64,000 bases of DNA. Source: Mixophyes australis (taxonomy: Eukaryota > Chordata > Amphibia > Anura > Limnodynastidae). The notes beneath the pieces were generated by a model, which saw only the letters and a list, made by a program, of their open reading frames with translations, had not been told where the DNA came from and ran no database searches. Position 1 is the first letter of the stretch; every line of letters begins with the position of its first letter. The position numbers and the translations under genes are program-made. The stretch spans positions 55,443,521 to 55,507,520 of the forward strand of contig JAVHZZ010000003.1 in NCBI GenBank assembly GCA_036250195.1. Direction: 5' to 3'. Shown here piece by piece: positions 46,223-57,620 of this stretch.

Positions 46223-47916
46223 TGTCACGGGCACTAGGAGTCTTTACCCAGGGATCACCAGATGATGGACTTACCAGAGCAGTATAGGTGGTAATATGGT
46301 ACTCTGGTAGCGGGGTGATCACGGAACAGGAGACAGCAGATGGTAGAGAATGCTCGTGGAAAGTCTATGACTAGCAGCACTGGTAATATGTAGTAATAGT
46401 ACACGAGGAACTGAACGGACAAGGGAAACGTGAGGGTAGTCAGTGGTCTGCGGATAGCAAGTTGTACCACTGCTATAGTGAGGAGAAATGTCCAGAAGTA
46501 ACGAGGAGGTGATGAGAGTCAGCGGTCTGCGTTTAGCAAGTTGTACCGCTGTCTAGGTGAGGGAATAGAATCCAGGTGGAGGTATCCGGGAAGTCAGTGG
46601 TCTGCGTTAGCAAGTTGTACCACTGCTATGTGAAAGGATACTGGAAACAGGTGACACAGGAAACAGGGAACAGTGGTCTGCCTCTAGCAAGTTGTACCAC
46701 TGAATATATATGTGAGGAGGAGCACGGGGAGAGAAATGCAATGCAGAGTATACACGGGCACACTGAACTTGATCCCACGATGATATGCACAATATGGTAA
46801 TGACTGAACAGCACTGCACAATAATACAAAGTCACAAGAACTATCCAGGCAAAAGGTAACACAGTCAAATGATGGCAATAGTCTCAGCGGATAGTAAACT
46901 CCAGAGGAGAACAACTCAGTCCAGCAAGATATGCAATACACCAGCACAGTCAATGAGAAGTATGCATACCGTGGTTCAGGAGAGCAGGCTGTCAGACAGG
47001 AGTGCAGAGATACCTGAACGGCTGGAGGCCGGCAGGATACGAAGTCCCAGAAGGGTGGAAGCGGTAATCAAGTAGGTGCAGCGCACAGGTAGGTAGACCA
47101 GCAAGGATGGAAACAAATACTCAGGAAGCAGTAGTATATAGAACTGGACACCTGGAGAACACTGAAGAGTAGAGATGGTCTAAACGAGATGAAAGCAGCG
47201 GAGCGTTGATCCAATGCAGACAGGCGAGTTGACACATGCGGAGACACTGTAGAAGCACGGAGAGCGGATCAGCTGGCTGCAGACACGAGGAGTACTGGAG
47301 GGTTGCGATGAGCAGGGAACTGCAGATACCCGGAGGCAGCGGATAGGAATCAGCTGGAGCAGTCACGATGAAACACGGGAGAGTTGAGGTGAGCAGGATA
47401 CTGTAGATACACGGAGGCAGCGGATAGGAATCAGCTGGTGCAGTCACGATGAAACACGGGAGAGTTAAAGTGAGCAGGATACTGTAGATACATGGAGGCA
47501 GCGGATAGGAATCAGCTGGTGCAGTCACGATGAAACACAGGAGAGTTGAAGTGGACTGCAAACTGAAGTAGCACAGAGGCAGCGGATAGGAATCAGCTGG
47601 TGCAGTCACGATGAAACACTGGGGAGATGAAGTGGTCTGGAAACCACAAACGAACAACAGGAATCAGCAGGAGCTGAACACACGAGGAAACACAGGAACA
47701 CCTTCAGAGGCTCATGGGGAATGAGACTCCAAGATCAGGCAACGAGGTATAGACAGCAGGTGCTTTAAATAGGGAGTGTTGCCTGATCAGCCAATTAACT
47801 AAAAGGAACGTGAACAGAAGGTTTGAAAGGGCTGCACATGCGCAGACCCTCAGGATGGTGGACGGCCACGGTTCCTAAACACACGAGAAGTAGCACTCAC
47901 AGTCCGGTGAGTGACA
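46223..47916 (-). repeat. Solo LTR of the chromovirus family (diverged subfamily)
   Basis: A reversed 1694-bp LTR with TGTCA...TGACA ends and a 5-bp duplication GATTC at 46218-46222 and 47917-47921. On the minus strand it keeps the TATTTAAA box (47764-47771), the self-primer GCCTGATCTT (47731-47740) exactly 31 nt downstream, the tandem-repeat block (about 47290-47640, unit about 81 bp) and four hairpins (46671-46702, 46595-46625, 46520-46551, 46441-46472). It is clearly diverged from the LTRs at 17590 and 23392, so it is an older insertion that lost its interior by recombination. Confidence 0.92.
46441..46702 (-). ncRNA. Four-hairpin array, solo LTR copy
   Basis: All four units keep the outer stem. 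The third in transcript order is again the CAGCGGT/ACCGCTG version. The inner TGC/GCA stem is kept in all four while the loop changes (TATCC, TAAAC, TAAC, TAGAG), as expected for a structured RNA. Confidence 0.7.
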
Positions 47917-48109
47917 GATTCATAACACACACATTTACATTCGCACTTACACTTGTAAATAATACACATCCACATTTATTTATTAGTAAAATATATTAGA
48001 GATTGCTTATACAAAAATGATAATATATTAAAAGTATCTAAGGCTCAGGATAATGGAAATGTATCATGCTTAGTGTCACTTTGATCTGCATATTACCACC
48101 AGACATCTG

Positions 48110-49530
48110 CTACTATCGGCTAAGCGATCGCTCCTTGCATATGCTAGTTATGGATGATAGAGGACTAATGCTCAAAATTATATTGTGTGTGTAATGATAA
48201 TAGACCAGTTTAAGCCAGCCTTTCGGAGGGAAGACACATATGCAGCTGTTGAATATTTGACCCGCACCCTTGGAGGGCGTTGTTTAAACTGACCTATGGC
48301 CTGCATTACACTGGACTGTCCTGAATCCTGAACCAATGGAAACATGCCATGACATCATCAGTAGTTTTTTCTATACTGAAACTGGATACTTATGAAAAAT
48401 AATAACGGCGCTGGAAGAGTAATAACGCCCAAGTAAAATGAATATAGATACAGATTTAATATATCCTATATGGCAAATGCAAAAATTATATAAAAACATA
48501 TCGACACGGATCAATTGATTGACAACACATTCCCTCAGTAATGACAATACTTGTGGAGTAAGGAATATAGTATAAACAAATATTTCTGGATCCAGATAAT
48601 AAAGATGTATAGAGAGGCAAATAAGCCAGAATCCCAATCACAGAGAATAAGGACGGTATTCCTGAAGGGTTGAGTAGGGGCAGTTCCTATTAGGCAGATA
48701 GCAAATACACAGTGAAGCTTGTCCGCACAGTAGGTATAGGTATTGAAAAGTTCCTCCGGCAGAAAGAAATAAGAAATGCGGTTCCTTACCAGGTCTGTTG
48801 AATGTCCTAGGGCCCCTCAGGGGGAAGAACGGATAAGTCCACTGGGCGTGAGTTTTATACGGATTGATCCGCTGTATATACAAAGTATACTCACTGGTCT
48901 CCTCCGTGGAAACTTCGCTCTGGCCGTACGATCACGCAGGTGCACCTGCTAACTCAGTCGGGTTGGAACTAAGTGTGAGATAGAGAGTTCAGACTATCAG
49001 CGTTCCTAGCTTCACTGGCAATTAAGATCCGGACACTAGTGCCACATCATTGGGTTCCTGCTGACGCGTTTCGTCTCCTTAATGAGACTTTCTCAAAGCT
49101 ATCATGCCATCTCCAAATAGGTGGTTATATACAGTAAACACGTAGGCGTATCCTAATAGTGGTTAACCCTTCAGGTGGGATCCGGTGTTCACAATATAAT
49201 AATCAAACTACTCGTATGAGAATAAGAGACCAAGACTAGTGCAAATCTCTCCTCTAGCTCTGGAAACTGGATACTATCAAGCTGCTTTACCAGCTAGCTC
49301 TCTCTCTGATCCAGACTATACAGACAACATGACATTATCTTATCCTGGGTGAAGCTCATTAGAAAATGTAATGTATTTGGTGTTTTTATACTTCTCTGAT
49401 TTATTGTAACATCATTAATGCATAATAATGGCTTGCTGTAAATCCTGAAAAATTTTGCAATTAAATATCTTAGTGCTTTGGAACCACAACAATCGCATTG
49501 GACAATGTTTTATTGGTAAGCGATAAAATG
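48110..49530 (+). repeat. LTR-like dispersed repeat, copy 2 (split by insertion)
   Basis: Matches 40090-40500: AGCGATCGC at the left, then TTTGCAATTAAATATCTT and GGAACCACAACAATCGCATTGG at the right. It is interrupted by the element at 48391-49262. Confidence 0.5.
48391..49262 (-). mobile_element. AAACGCGT repeat with 13-bp target duplication
   Basis: GAAACTGGATACT flanks the element on both sides (48378-48390 and 49263-49275). On the minus strand the 872-bp element carries GTCTC-loop-GAGAC followed by GAAACGCGTCAGC (around 49060-49095), the same module as the hammerhead-like core at 59881, and ends near a GCGCC block plus TTATTATTTTTCATA. A 13-bp variable duplication suggests target-primed retroposition rather than DNA transposition. 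The core here has TTGAGAAA where CTGATGAA stands in the other copy, so it should be catalytically dead. Confidence 0.65.
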
Positions 49531-49949
49531 ACTTTAATAATATATATTTATATATCCTAGAAAAACAAATAGATAAACTCACTTAATAAAATATTATAAA
49601 TGAATTATGAACATGATAAAAAAAACATAATAACAAATTCTATTATCCCAGTGTGACACACACATACTTGTTTTTAATGCATCGTGGGGCCCCTTTCTGG
49701 AACATGGTGTATAGGAACATCCCTTTCCTAATGCCCTGTCGACAGAAAAATAATAGGAGTATGTGTAGGATCGGTTTGTCACCAGAGTTACCACATGAGA
49801 TTTACACTTTGACTTGCATAAAGTACTGACACGGACTGCAAGATGTGGAAAGTGTCGTGTATTTTGACTATCTGAGGACAGCTGCATGTCCGCTTACACC
49901 GACACCTAGCCATGTGGGCTACAGTCCTGTTAAACCACTTTTCATAATT
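49531..49949. other. 3' flank of the recombinase gene; no gene seen
   Basis: No open frame of interest; possibly the 3' untranslated part of the minus-strand tyrosine-recombinase gene. Confidence 0.35.
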
Positions 49950-50172
49950 TCAACAAGTTTGATCCCTCTTTAAAGCTGTTATGCGGTTCTTTATGTAGAG
50001 TTTCACCCCCGACCAGTTCCGATTTTTCAGTATGGATGGTTCAGCCATGAGGCACACAACACAGTCTCGCTTTTTCCGGGCATCCAGCATTTCTGTTTAA
50101 ACCTCATCAGGTGTTTCTCCACAGCCTGAACCTATTCTCTATCCCAGAATTTCCTCCGCACTTCTTTGTAAC
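49950..50172 (-). pseudogene. Tyrosine-recombinase gene, terminal exon
   Basis: The acceptor TCTACTTCTTTTCAG precedes base 50172. Reading continues in phase from the previous exon and gives YKEVRRKFWD, a stop TAG at 50132-50134, then VEKHLMRFKQKCWMPGK. A shifted frame then encodes VVCLMAEPSILKNRNWSGVK and a TGA at 50950-minus-1000, that is, plus-strand 49950-49952. The W-x-V-K / K-x-R C-terminal motif is one I associate with a vertebrate family of recombinase-like proteins. The stop and one frameshift make this copy non-functional as read. Confidence 0.65.
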
Positions 50173-50262
50173 CTGAAAAGAAGTAGAGTGGTCCATTATG
50201 GCTCCGCAAATTACAAAGAAGGCAAAGTTCTTCTGCCTAACAAAATTGTGTGCTACACTTAC

Positions 50263-50418
50263 CTGTGGAAACCATGGCTGGGCACTGGTCCCGTGTTGCC
50301 AGGTCCATACACCACCTCTCTTCTGACATGGAAGTGTCGACTAAACCCTTGGCCACTTGTCCCTCTGTCACGGGGGATTGCTCATCATCCAACATGTCGC
50401 TCTGTAGCTGTACCGGTT
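50263..50418 (-). pseudogene. Tyrosine-recombinase gene, middle exon
   Basis: A 156-bp exon (52 codons) between a strong acceptor (TTTGTTTCTTCTCAG) and a strong donor (CCACAG|GTAAGTGT). It stays open in the phase dictated by the upstream exon. The peptide (EPVQLQSDMLDDEQSPVTEG...) is acidic and linker-like. The flanking introns are 75 bp (50419-50493) and 90 bp (50173-50262). Confidence 0.7.
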
Positions 50419-50493
50419 CTGAGAAGAAACAAATATTTAAATGACCAAAGTAAAAGTCAAAAACATACATCAGACGCCATATGTTTCACTTAC

Positions 50494-52391
50494 CATCCGG
50501 ATCAATGTGCATCGCGTCCAAATTCTTGCCTTTGAATTCGGACAGTCTGCCACTCTCGAGAGCCATTAACAGTTTGCTGATCTTGGCGAGTTGGACGGTA
50601 CCTTCTGGAAGGCGGTAATACTGTCGGTGCACCCTGATGTCATGCCCAGGGAAGTCTGCCAACTCAACCAGTTCTGTGTCATTTAGGTTGAGGATCTTCG
50701 AGAGAGTGGCAATGTGCTTTCGAAGCTTTGTGGAAGACAGCATGTGGGGATGCTTGGCTCCACACTCTCGGGCAAACAGTCGTATGCAAACTGAGCCTCT
50801 GAAGTGTGACAAGGCAGCTGGTCTGGCAAACATGTAGACATTTTGGCTATCCACTCCACATTTCTCATGCTTTTCTGCGAGAAGTTCCATTGCAGCTTGC
50901 ATGGCTGGTGTCCTCAGGATGGGGACTTTTTCCCCTCGTTTCCTTGGATTTCAATGCAAGTGAAGTGCCGGAAGAGGTCATTCTCAACCTCGGAAAGTGC
51001 TAGGGACACATCTTCGAGGAGATCCGAGGTATCTCTTGAGGAAAAGGTAGTCAGCAACAATTTTAAACTTCCCCTTCCCTTCTTCCATTGAACAAGATTG
51101 CCTGTGCAAGGGTGACTTTTGCAGGTAGTGCCCAGTGGTTAACCGTAGGCTCGGTGGATAGAACACTTTGGTAGGCTGGCTGCTTCTCATCAAGGTACAA
51201 GTGCATCTTTTTCACATCTTCCGTGAAAGGTAAGAGCTGAGGCATGTTCCACTTGGACTCCTTAAGAGTTTTCAAAGCAGCCAATGAGATCAACTTGTTC
51301 TATTTCTTCCTGAAATTTCATGTGTTTTCACCCGCAGCAGTGCAGCCCTCCATCATGGCTCGGCACTCCACAATGCTCGCTATCTTTTGCAAGCCGTGCC
51401 CGATCTTGAGTGCCAGCGATGGTGTCTTAAATGTACTTGTCTCCTCATCATAGCCAGCTACCAGCTTCACAGCGTCTACTACGTGCAGAAAGTTCGATGT
51501 CTTCCATCCTCTCCAAAGGGGTGGCTCTTCTGGACTGTAGCAGTAGCCTGCCCATTTCTCTAAGCTTCTGATGGATGTACTCGTGCCTGCCAACATCTGA
51601 TCCGACCCAGTTGAACAGATGCTGTCACATCTGTATGATGCATCAATCATTTTTGACTGCGAGTAAGACTTCATCCTGGGTCATGTCACTCAAGAGCTTC
51701 CAAAAGCCATCACTGATGTCAGATGGAACAGGCTGAGTAAAAGTGCACAGTGACTGGACTCTGTTCTTGCCAGGTGTGAGCTTTTTGCCTCTTTGGTTTA
51801 GCTTACATCTCTTCATGTGTTGCCACAGGTATTTCCTTGCAAACAAACCCTGGCAGGCTACACAGTGCATGAAGCCTTCAGGATCCATCTCTTTGTCTGG
51901 AAGTTTGCATGGGAACAGAAAGCCATGGCCTGCCCTCATTGCCTCAGCATTTGTGTGCAAAGTTGCCCCTATAGCGGAGATGTGCCATTTGCATGCACCT
52001 TTCTTTCGAGTGCTTGGGGAATTTCAGGGCCCAGGCTACTTCAGTCTCATTGCAGTGAACATGCTCCATGTGCCGAGCAATTTTAAGAGAGTCTTCTCAC
52101 AGTACAGACAGTACTGCTTTTTGTTATACACCCTGGAGCCAACACTGTTTCTGGATAGCGTTTAGACAGACACTGCGTCGTCTCTCTGACACTCTGTGTT
52201 TAAACACAGCTAGCAGAAGGTCGAGAATGGTTGTACACAGGACTAATCACTGGGAACCTGCACTCTGCTGTGCTGGTGAGCAACGGGGCATCACCGCTGG
52301 TGTCTGATCCACTCTCCTCTGAAGTGTAAGGGGCATACTCATCTCCACTGCTATTTGGGCTATAGTCAGAGATACCGGTGGGCTCTGTCAT
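50494..52391 (-). pseudogene. Tyrosine-recombinase gene (Crypton-like), main coding part, frame-broken
   Basis: The minus strand encodes, in order: an acidic serine-rich N-terminus (MTEPTGISDYSPNSSGDEY, from 52391), a C2H2 finger (YCLYCEK... with H..H near 52060-52125), a second Cys/His segment (CVACQGLFARKYLWQHMKRC), and a helical region (AGYDEETSTFKTPSLALKI). Next come NGRREGEV (likely box-A Arg) and finally SSTKLRKHIATL...GHDIRVHRQYY, the Arg, Gly-His and nucleophile Tyr of a tyrosine recombinase. The final exon-like segment ends at a donor DPD-G|GTAAGT. At least five frame changes (near 52085, 51965, 51660, 51300 and 50920) break it. The HxxR histidine is replaced (TKLR). Crypton-like is my best guess; a DIRS/Ngaro-derived YR is possible. 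Confidence 0.7.
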
Positions 52392-52539
52392 GCTTCACTG
52401 TCCCGCTTTACCTGCAGCAGCAGACGGATTCGACTGTGTCTTTACCCGCTTGGTCTTTACCCGCTTGGTGTACAAAGCGCCGGCAGGATGAATTCATTTT
52501 TTTTTCCTTCTCTTGCTATACATTTGGATGGAATACTGG

Positions 52540-52800
52540 CCTCTAGTGGTGGGATGCACACACACTTTCTCCCCTACAGATTGGACACATGCACATTTTT
52601 GTTAACTTGAGGGGACATACCAGATTTTTTATGCTGAGCATATCAGCAAGGTCCCCTGCAGTGATTAGCCTTGAGAAGCTTTATGGGGACCTCATTTTTT
52701 TGTCCCCACTATGACCCAGACCCCCACAGTGTTGGTGTGTAAACAGGTCAATGTCCCCACAAGCATATGAATGCAAGTACACACACACACACACAGACAT
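52540..52800. repeat. 'GTCCCCAC' repeat and CA run upstream of the recombinase gene
   Basis: Contains AACTTGAGGGGACATACC, TTTTTTGTCCCCACTATGAC and CAATGTCCCCACAAGCATAT, then a CA run (52779-52796). I recognise this sequence type from fish genomes. It lies directly upstream of the recombinase-like gene and may be part of the same element. Confidence 0.4.
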
Positions 52801-54766
52801 ACGCACATGTACTGATATATTTCAAATTATTCAATTAAGACGCTTATTTCACTCTTTTGTGAGTAAGATGAGAATGATTAAATACCTTATGTTAATGTTT
52901 CTCTTGTGAAATTCCAATCTTTCATTAGTAACCATTTGTGATCCCAGAAAGATTGTTTGGAAATGTAATGTTATCCAATCCTATGGATCCGTTCTTCTGC
53001 AGGGTGCGAAAAATAAATGTAATACAGCAAGGCGATTAGCAGCAAAGCCGTCTTATTTTGTAAGATTGTTTTTAAGTAAAAATCATCCAGCTCAGCTTTG
53101 CTATAAAGACTTGAAGCAGCAATTCACAAGCTTGACATGTTTCTTCACACTATCTGGTGATTCCATCAGAAGCATAATAGAGTTTCTGATCTTGTTTACT
53201 ATTTAAAGCAACAATAGACAATCAGTATCCACAGTTTAATTAATTATCAGCAGCAGTGCTTAATTCAAATATGTTAGCCTATCCAAAGCAGAATACCTTA
53301 ATCTAATAGAAATATTCTGATTTGTTATAATAAAGAAATACTTATTACTTGCAATTAAAATTAAAAAAATCATAAAGAAAAAGGATCCATCCATTAAATG
53401 TATTTTGTATCAGAATGAAGTTGTTACAATAACTATGTTTCTCCTTGTGTCATTCATGGGTTTATTTGGAGACAATTACGAAGTTCACATGTGAGTATTC
53501 ATATGCTTTTTCATTATATATGAAGCATGTTACCATTACCACTTAATATTTAATGTTTAGATGGACTCCACTATTACTCTCTCTTTGCCACCCCTCTCTA
53601 CCTGAATCCATCCCATCCATAATATAGGTGAATAATATTGTAATGCTCCGATGAGAGTACACTATTGCTCTTGGCTAGTATACCAGGTAATGTATGTGTG
53701 CTGCAGACACACGGGTTCCTCCACGTAGTAGATCTAGAAAAAAGTTATACTTATCTGTCCATAGCCATGGACCGCTGCTTGTTGTCGTTGTGTTGTTTCA
53801 AGACTGTGGTCCACAGGGGATAGGTGTGTGGGTGGGAGCATGGTCAGTAGATCTGGTCTGTTCCTTTTTTTCAGAGCTAATTGTAAGACCGGTAATATTG
53901 TGACTTTAGAGATAGTTTTTAACAGAGTCAAAAGAACTGGGGTAGGTTGTTGGAATAGGCAGTTGTGGTGGGTAAAGTGCAGGTAGTGTGCAGCTGTAGT
54001 AGTGTGAGTGGGCGGGGAGAGGTATCTTACAGAGTGGCAGATCGAAAGACGTGGGTTAGAGTGAAGTGTGGTAGTAGATAAAATAGTATTTAAGGAGCAT
54101 ATTTATTAAAGGACAAGGTTAGGCTTAGTGTCCAGGGACTCTGTATTTTGTTAACCTTGCAGCCTAAGAAATTATTATTATTTTCTTGTCATTGATTTAT
54201 TAGGTGGTACAATGTTCTGAAATGCTAGATAAAGGGGGATAGTATACATAAAATAGGATACATGCAAGTTAGACATAATAAATGGAAACATGAAAATGAA
54301 TGGTATGGAAGGCCCAGCTGATGAGGTAGCTTACATTATAGTGGAAAAAGGCACAGTTGAGATGAGTTGGATGTACTAGATTGAGTAGTATAAGGTGCAG
54401 TAAAGTATACTTTAATATAGAGGTGGATTTCTAGAAAGTATTTAAATAATGTGAAGGCTTGGGGAGAGTCTTGGAAGGAATGGTAGAGAACTGCATAGGT
54501 GGTTCGTGGCCCAGGAGAAGTCTTGTAGGTGGTAGAGGTGGTCATCAGTGATGAAGAGAGCGGTGGGTCTTATGCAGATATAAGACAGCTTGTAGCTGGT
54601 GTTTTTATTAAATCAATTTTCCCTTCCAGATATGTAAAAGGTTTAAAATGAAAAAGTTAAAACAAATTCAAATAAAAAATAATAGTCAAATAATGATTGT
54701 AGTTCAATTAATAAAGATTTATAAACAGATACATAGATAGACATAATATGGAGCACAATTTCAAAT

Positions 54767-54799
<33 letters not shown>

Positions 54800-54829
54800 A
54801 TGTGTATCAAATAAGTTAAAACTTGAACA
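52801..54829. other. No gene seen
   Basis: The stretch 52980-53290 is free of recognisable repeats and has balanced composition; see findings. The interval 53940-54600 is purine-rich and resembles the PLE-flanking tail near 42520-43149. An AT microsatellite occupies about 54765-54800. Confidence 0.4.
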
Positions 54830-54974
54830 GTGCGTGTGTCCGCTTCATAAAAAGCTATTTTGCAGCTGTTGGCTATAATTTTATCAAATTTGGTGCTTGG
54901 ATTTCTCGCCTTCTTAAAGACTGTATCTGGCTTGCTAGGAAGAATTTCTGTTAATAGTCAATAAGCTGAATACC
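54830..54974 (-). pseudogene. Penelope-like RT, segment after the solo LTR
   Basis: Continues the PLE reading frame from the other side of the inserted LTR (QLIDY, stop, then QKFFLASQIQSLRRREIQ and APNLIKL). It joins in frame across the 5-bp duplication. Corresponds to the end of the RT and the 'R-R-x-N-L' region of PLEs. Stops are present. Confidence 0.65.
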
Positions 54975-55210
54975 TGTCACGGGCACTAGGAGTTTTACCC
55001 AGAATTTACCAGATGTAGTCTTACTCACCGGAGGCGCGGAGTCTAACACAGTGGCTGGTCTTCTCCAGGAACTCCCGCAAGGAAGTATGGGTTTTTGCGG
55101 CTTCCACTGTGCAGGTCGTGGCCCCCTGGGGAGTATGGTGAATATACGGTACATCTAAGCACAACAGATACACGGCACTACTTAAACTGAATGGAAGAAG
55201 GAATGTCAAT

Positions 55211-55254
<44 letters not shown>

Positions 55255-56003
55255 GTCTCTGAGCAGTAGAAACAATAGTAACTTGGCAGAATGATGAGCA
55301 GTAATAATAGGAGGAGAGTGTTCCAAGTGCTTAGCCCGCAGGTAGTATAAAACAGGCAAATGCTTGACAACTGAAGAAAGTCTATGCGAGCAGCCAATCA
55401 TACAGTAGTAGAAGAGTCAGCGACTCGCAGCTATACTACAGAGGCACAATAGAACTCAATCCTGAAAATAGGTAACATACCAAGTTATTAGAGTAAGCTG
55501 CGGCTGGCAGGTATTATCACCGATTTGGAATGAAGACTTGTCCAGGAGCAGACAAGATACAAGTAGCGTGAAGCAATCTGCGGCTGGCAGGTATTACCAC
55601 TGATGTGGAATGAAGACTTGTCCAGGAGCAGGTAAAATACAAGGTAGCGTGGAACGGTCTGCAGCTGGTATGTATTACCACTTGTGTGGAGTAGAGACTT
55701 GTCCAGGTGAAGGTAACGTCCACAGCAAACAGGTACCATAGGCAGGAACAGGAAACTCCTTGGTATCTCAACAGAATGAGGACCAAGAACAGGCAAAGGT
55801 AAGAGAGCAACAGGTGTCTTAAGTAGTGAGGAGTAATTAATTATCCAATGAGGATAGGAACAAGGTTTTAACAGTCTGTAGGTCTGCACATGCGCAAAAT
55901 CTCTGGTCAAGATGACGGACGGCCGCGGCGCAAGACAGGCGCCGGCAAGGGAGAGAGAGACCCATGTCTAGAACCAGAGGAACCAACAGTCCGGTGAGTG
56001 ACA
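54975..56003 (-). repeat. Solo LTR, second diverged chromovirus subfamily
   Basis: TGTCACGGGCACTAGGAG...GTGAGTGACA reversed, with a 5-bp duplication ATACC at 54970-54974 and 56004-56008. 1029 bp. It has the same terminal sequences as the full element but a different body: about three ~75-bp tandem units (about 55490-55720, CTGGCAGGTATTACCAC...GACTTGTCCAGG) and a TA microsatellite (55213-55252). The self-primer position holds GCCTGTTCTT (55785-55794 reversed), one change from GCCTGATCTT, with a degenerate TACTTAAG box 31 nt upstream. It interrupts a Penelope-like gene. Confidence 0.9.
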
Positions 56004-56008
56004 ATACC

Positions 56009-56830
56009 CCAATGTTTCTGCAGTGTTTTACATCTACATTCCTCATTATAGCTATACTCCATAATAAAGGGAATTAAAATACTCCTTCTTTTATGTTCCA
56101 AGAGTATCTTTTTATCAGTTGTATTAGTGTTTGTCTGTAGCCTTATTAATGAGCTTTTAAGATATCCCTTATTTTTAAATCTTTGTGCATAAATGTATAG
56201 TTGCTGATCACATACCTCTTCATTATTCCAGTTGCTTTGAGTAAACAAAACTGTGAAAAATAATATTGTTCCATTATTCTAGATGACCACTTTTGTACTG
56301 CAGATCTTTTTTTTTATCTGATTTTTTAATAAAGTTACTATCAATAATTTTATTTATTCTTCCTTCTAGCTCCTTCAAGTCCATGAATTTGATTTAATTT
56401 CATTAATGTTGCTTGTAAATTTCACATTCAAATAATTTTTTTATGCACCTCATAAGACTTTTAACATACGCTTTGTTTCCTTCATATACAGTATAATTAA
56501 AATAGCACTAATATACATTTTAAATACAATTGTATTGTCTTTTATATATTGTATTCTCATAAATAACTTTACTCTTGAAGTTGACCATGAAAACATTGGC
56601 AAAATTTGTGCCTATAGCAGTTCCACATATTTGGAAATAAAACTTTTCTAGACATTAAAAATAATTGTGCTCTAAGGTGAACAGAATAAGTATGTAAATT
56701 AAATCCTTATGACATATGTAAAGAGTAGGATCTTTAGCCAAACATTTATTTAGGACATGCAACCACTTTTTCGTTATAAATATATTATAAGATCACAGTC
56801 TAATGAACGACATTCCGCCATATTAAATCT
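56009..56830 (-). pseudogene. Penelope-like RT, catalytic and thumb region
   Basis: Minus strand, top to bottom: KDPTLYICHKDLIYILILF, TLEHNYF, then FQICGTAIGTNFANVFMVNF (the GTAMG-type RT motif of PLEs, about 56590-56640), a decayed stretch, and SNWNNEEVCDQQLYIYAQRF...KGYLKSSL...EYSYNEE...KTLQKHWGI at the end, characteristic of the PLE RT C-terminus. It is broken by stops and by the LTR at 54975-56003. It appears to be the downstream continuation of the PLE pieces at 60645-62840. Confidence 0.75.
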
Positions 56831-57431
56831 GTGAGAGGGGGGCATGGTGTTTGAGGGGCTGCATTTTAAAGAGTATCAAAGCTATTAAACTGAAATTTGG
56901 CATGCAAATGAAAAACTGTCCATAGGTGCTGCATGCCAAATTTCAGAAAAAAGAATAAAAAATGACAAATTAAGAATAATCTAAATTTCAAAATCTCGCC
57001 GTTTTTTTCAACTTCCTGTTTTGCAAAAGTCGCAATTTTCTGTTTTTTTTCAGAGAGCGTAACTCAGTGTACAGGAGGTTTAAAGACTTGGGGTTTGTTT
57101 TATAAAAAAAAAGCTATTATGACTGAGGAGTGCCTTTGAGGGTTTAAAATGTTGAGAAAGTTATAGTTTTTTACGATTTGGTAAAATATGCCCCATTTTA
57201 AAGATAGGAGATTTCATAACATTGCGCATATCAGTTAGAGGTGTGTGCTGGGTGTACTCAGACTGGCTTCACTTGAGAGCACAAACATGGCTAAAAGTTT
57301 TTCATCTCTGAGCTGTAGAAATTACCCACATTTTCTAGCCACAAGGGGGCTGGTTAGTGTTTTGGAGATATGGGAGGGCAGCCTATAGTACTATTAGCCC
57401 AGGCACTGCTCTCAATTGAGAGTTTAATCCA
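56831..57431. other. No gene seen
   Basis: An inverted pair, AAATTTGGCATGCA (about 56892-56905) and TGCATGCCAAATTT (about 56930-56943), forms a small hairpin. Otherwise unassigned. Confidence 0.4.
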
Positions 57432-57620
57432 TACTTGCCTACTCTCCCGGAAGAGTAGGCAAAGCTTCCGCATTTGCCGAAATTCACAGCAGTGAATGGA
57501 GGGGGCGGGGCTTTATCATGTCATTAAGCCCCGCCCCCTCCATTCAATTCGGTTTTTATAGTGGGGGCAGGGCTATGGTGACTCGACAATGCCCCCACTC
57601 CCTCCTCCTACCCCATGTCA
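57432..57620. mobile_element. Partial copy of the ATACTTGCC MITE
   Basis: ATACTTGCCTACTCTCCCGG start, and a GAATGGAGGGGGCGGGGCTT / AAGCCCCGCCCCCTCCATTC palindrome. Related to 7555-7833. Confidence 0.6.
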
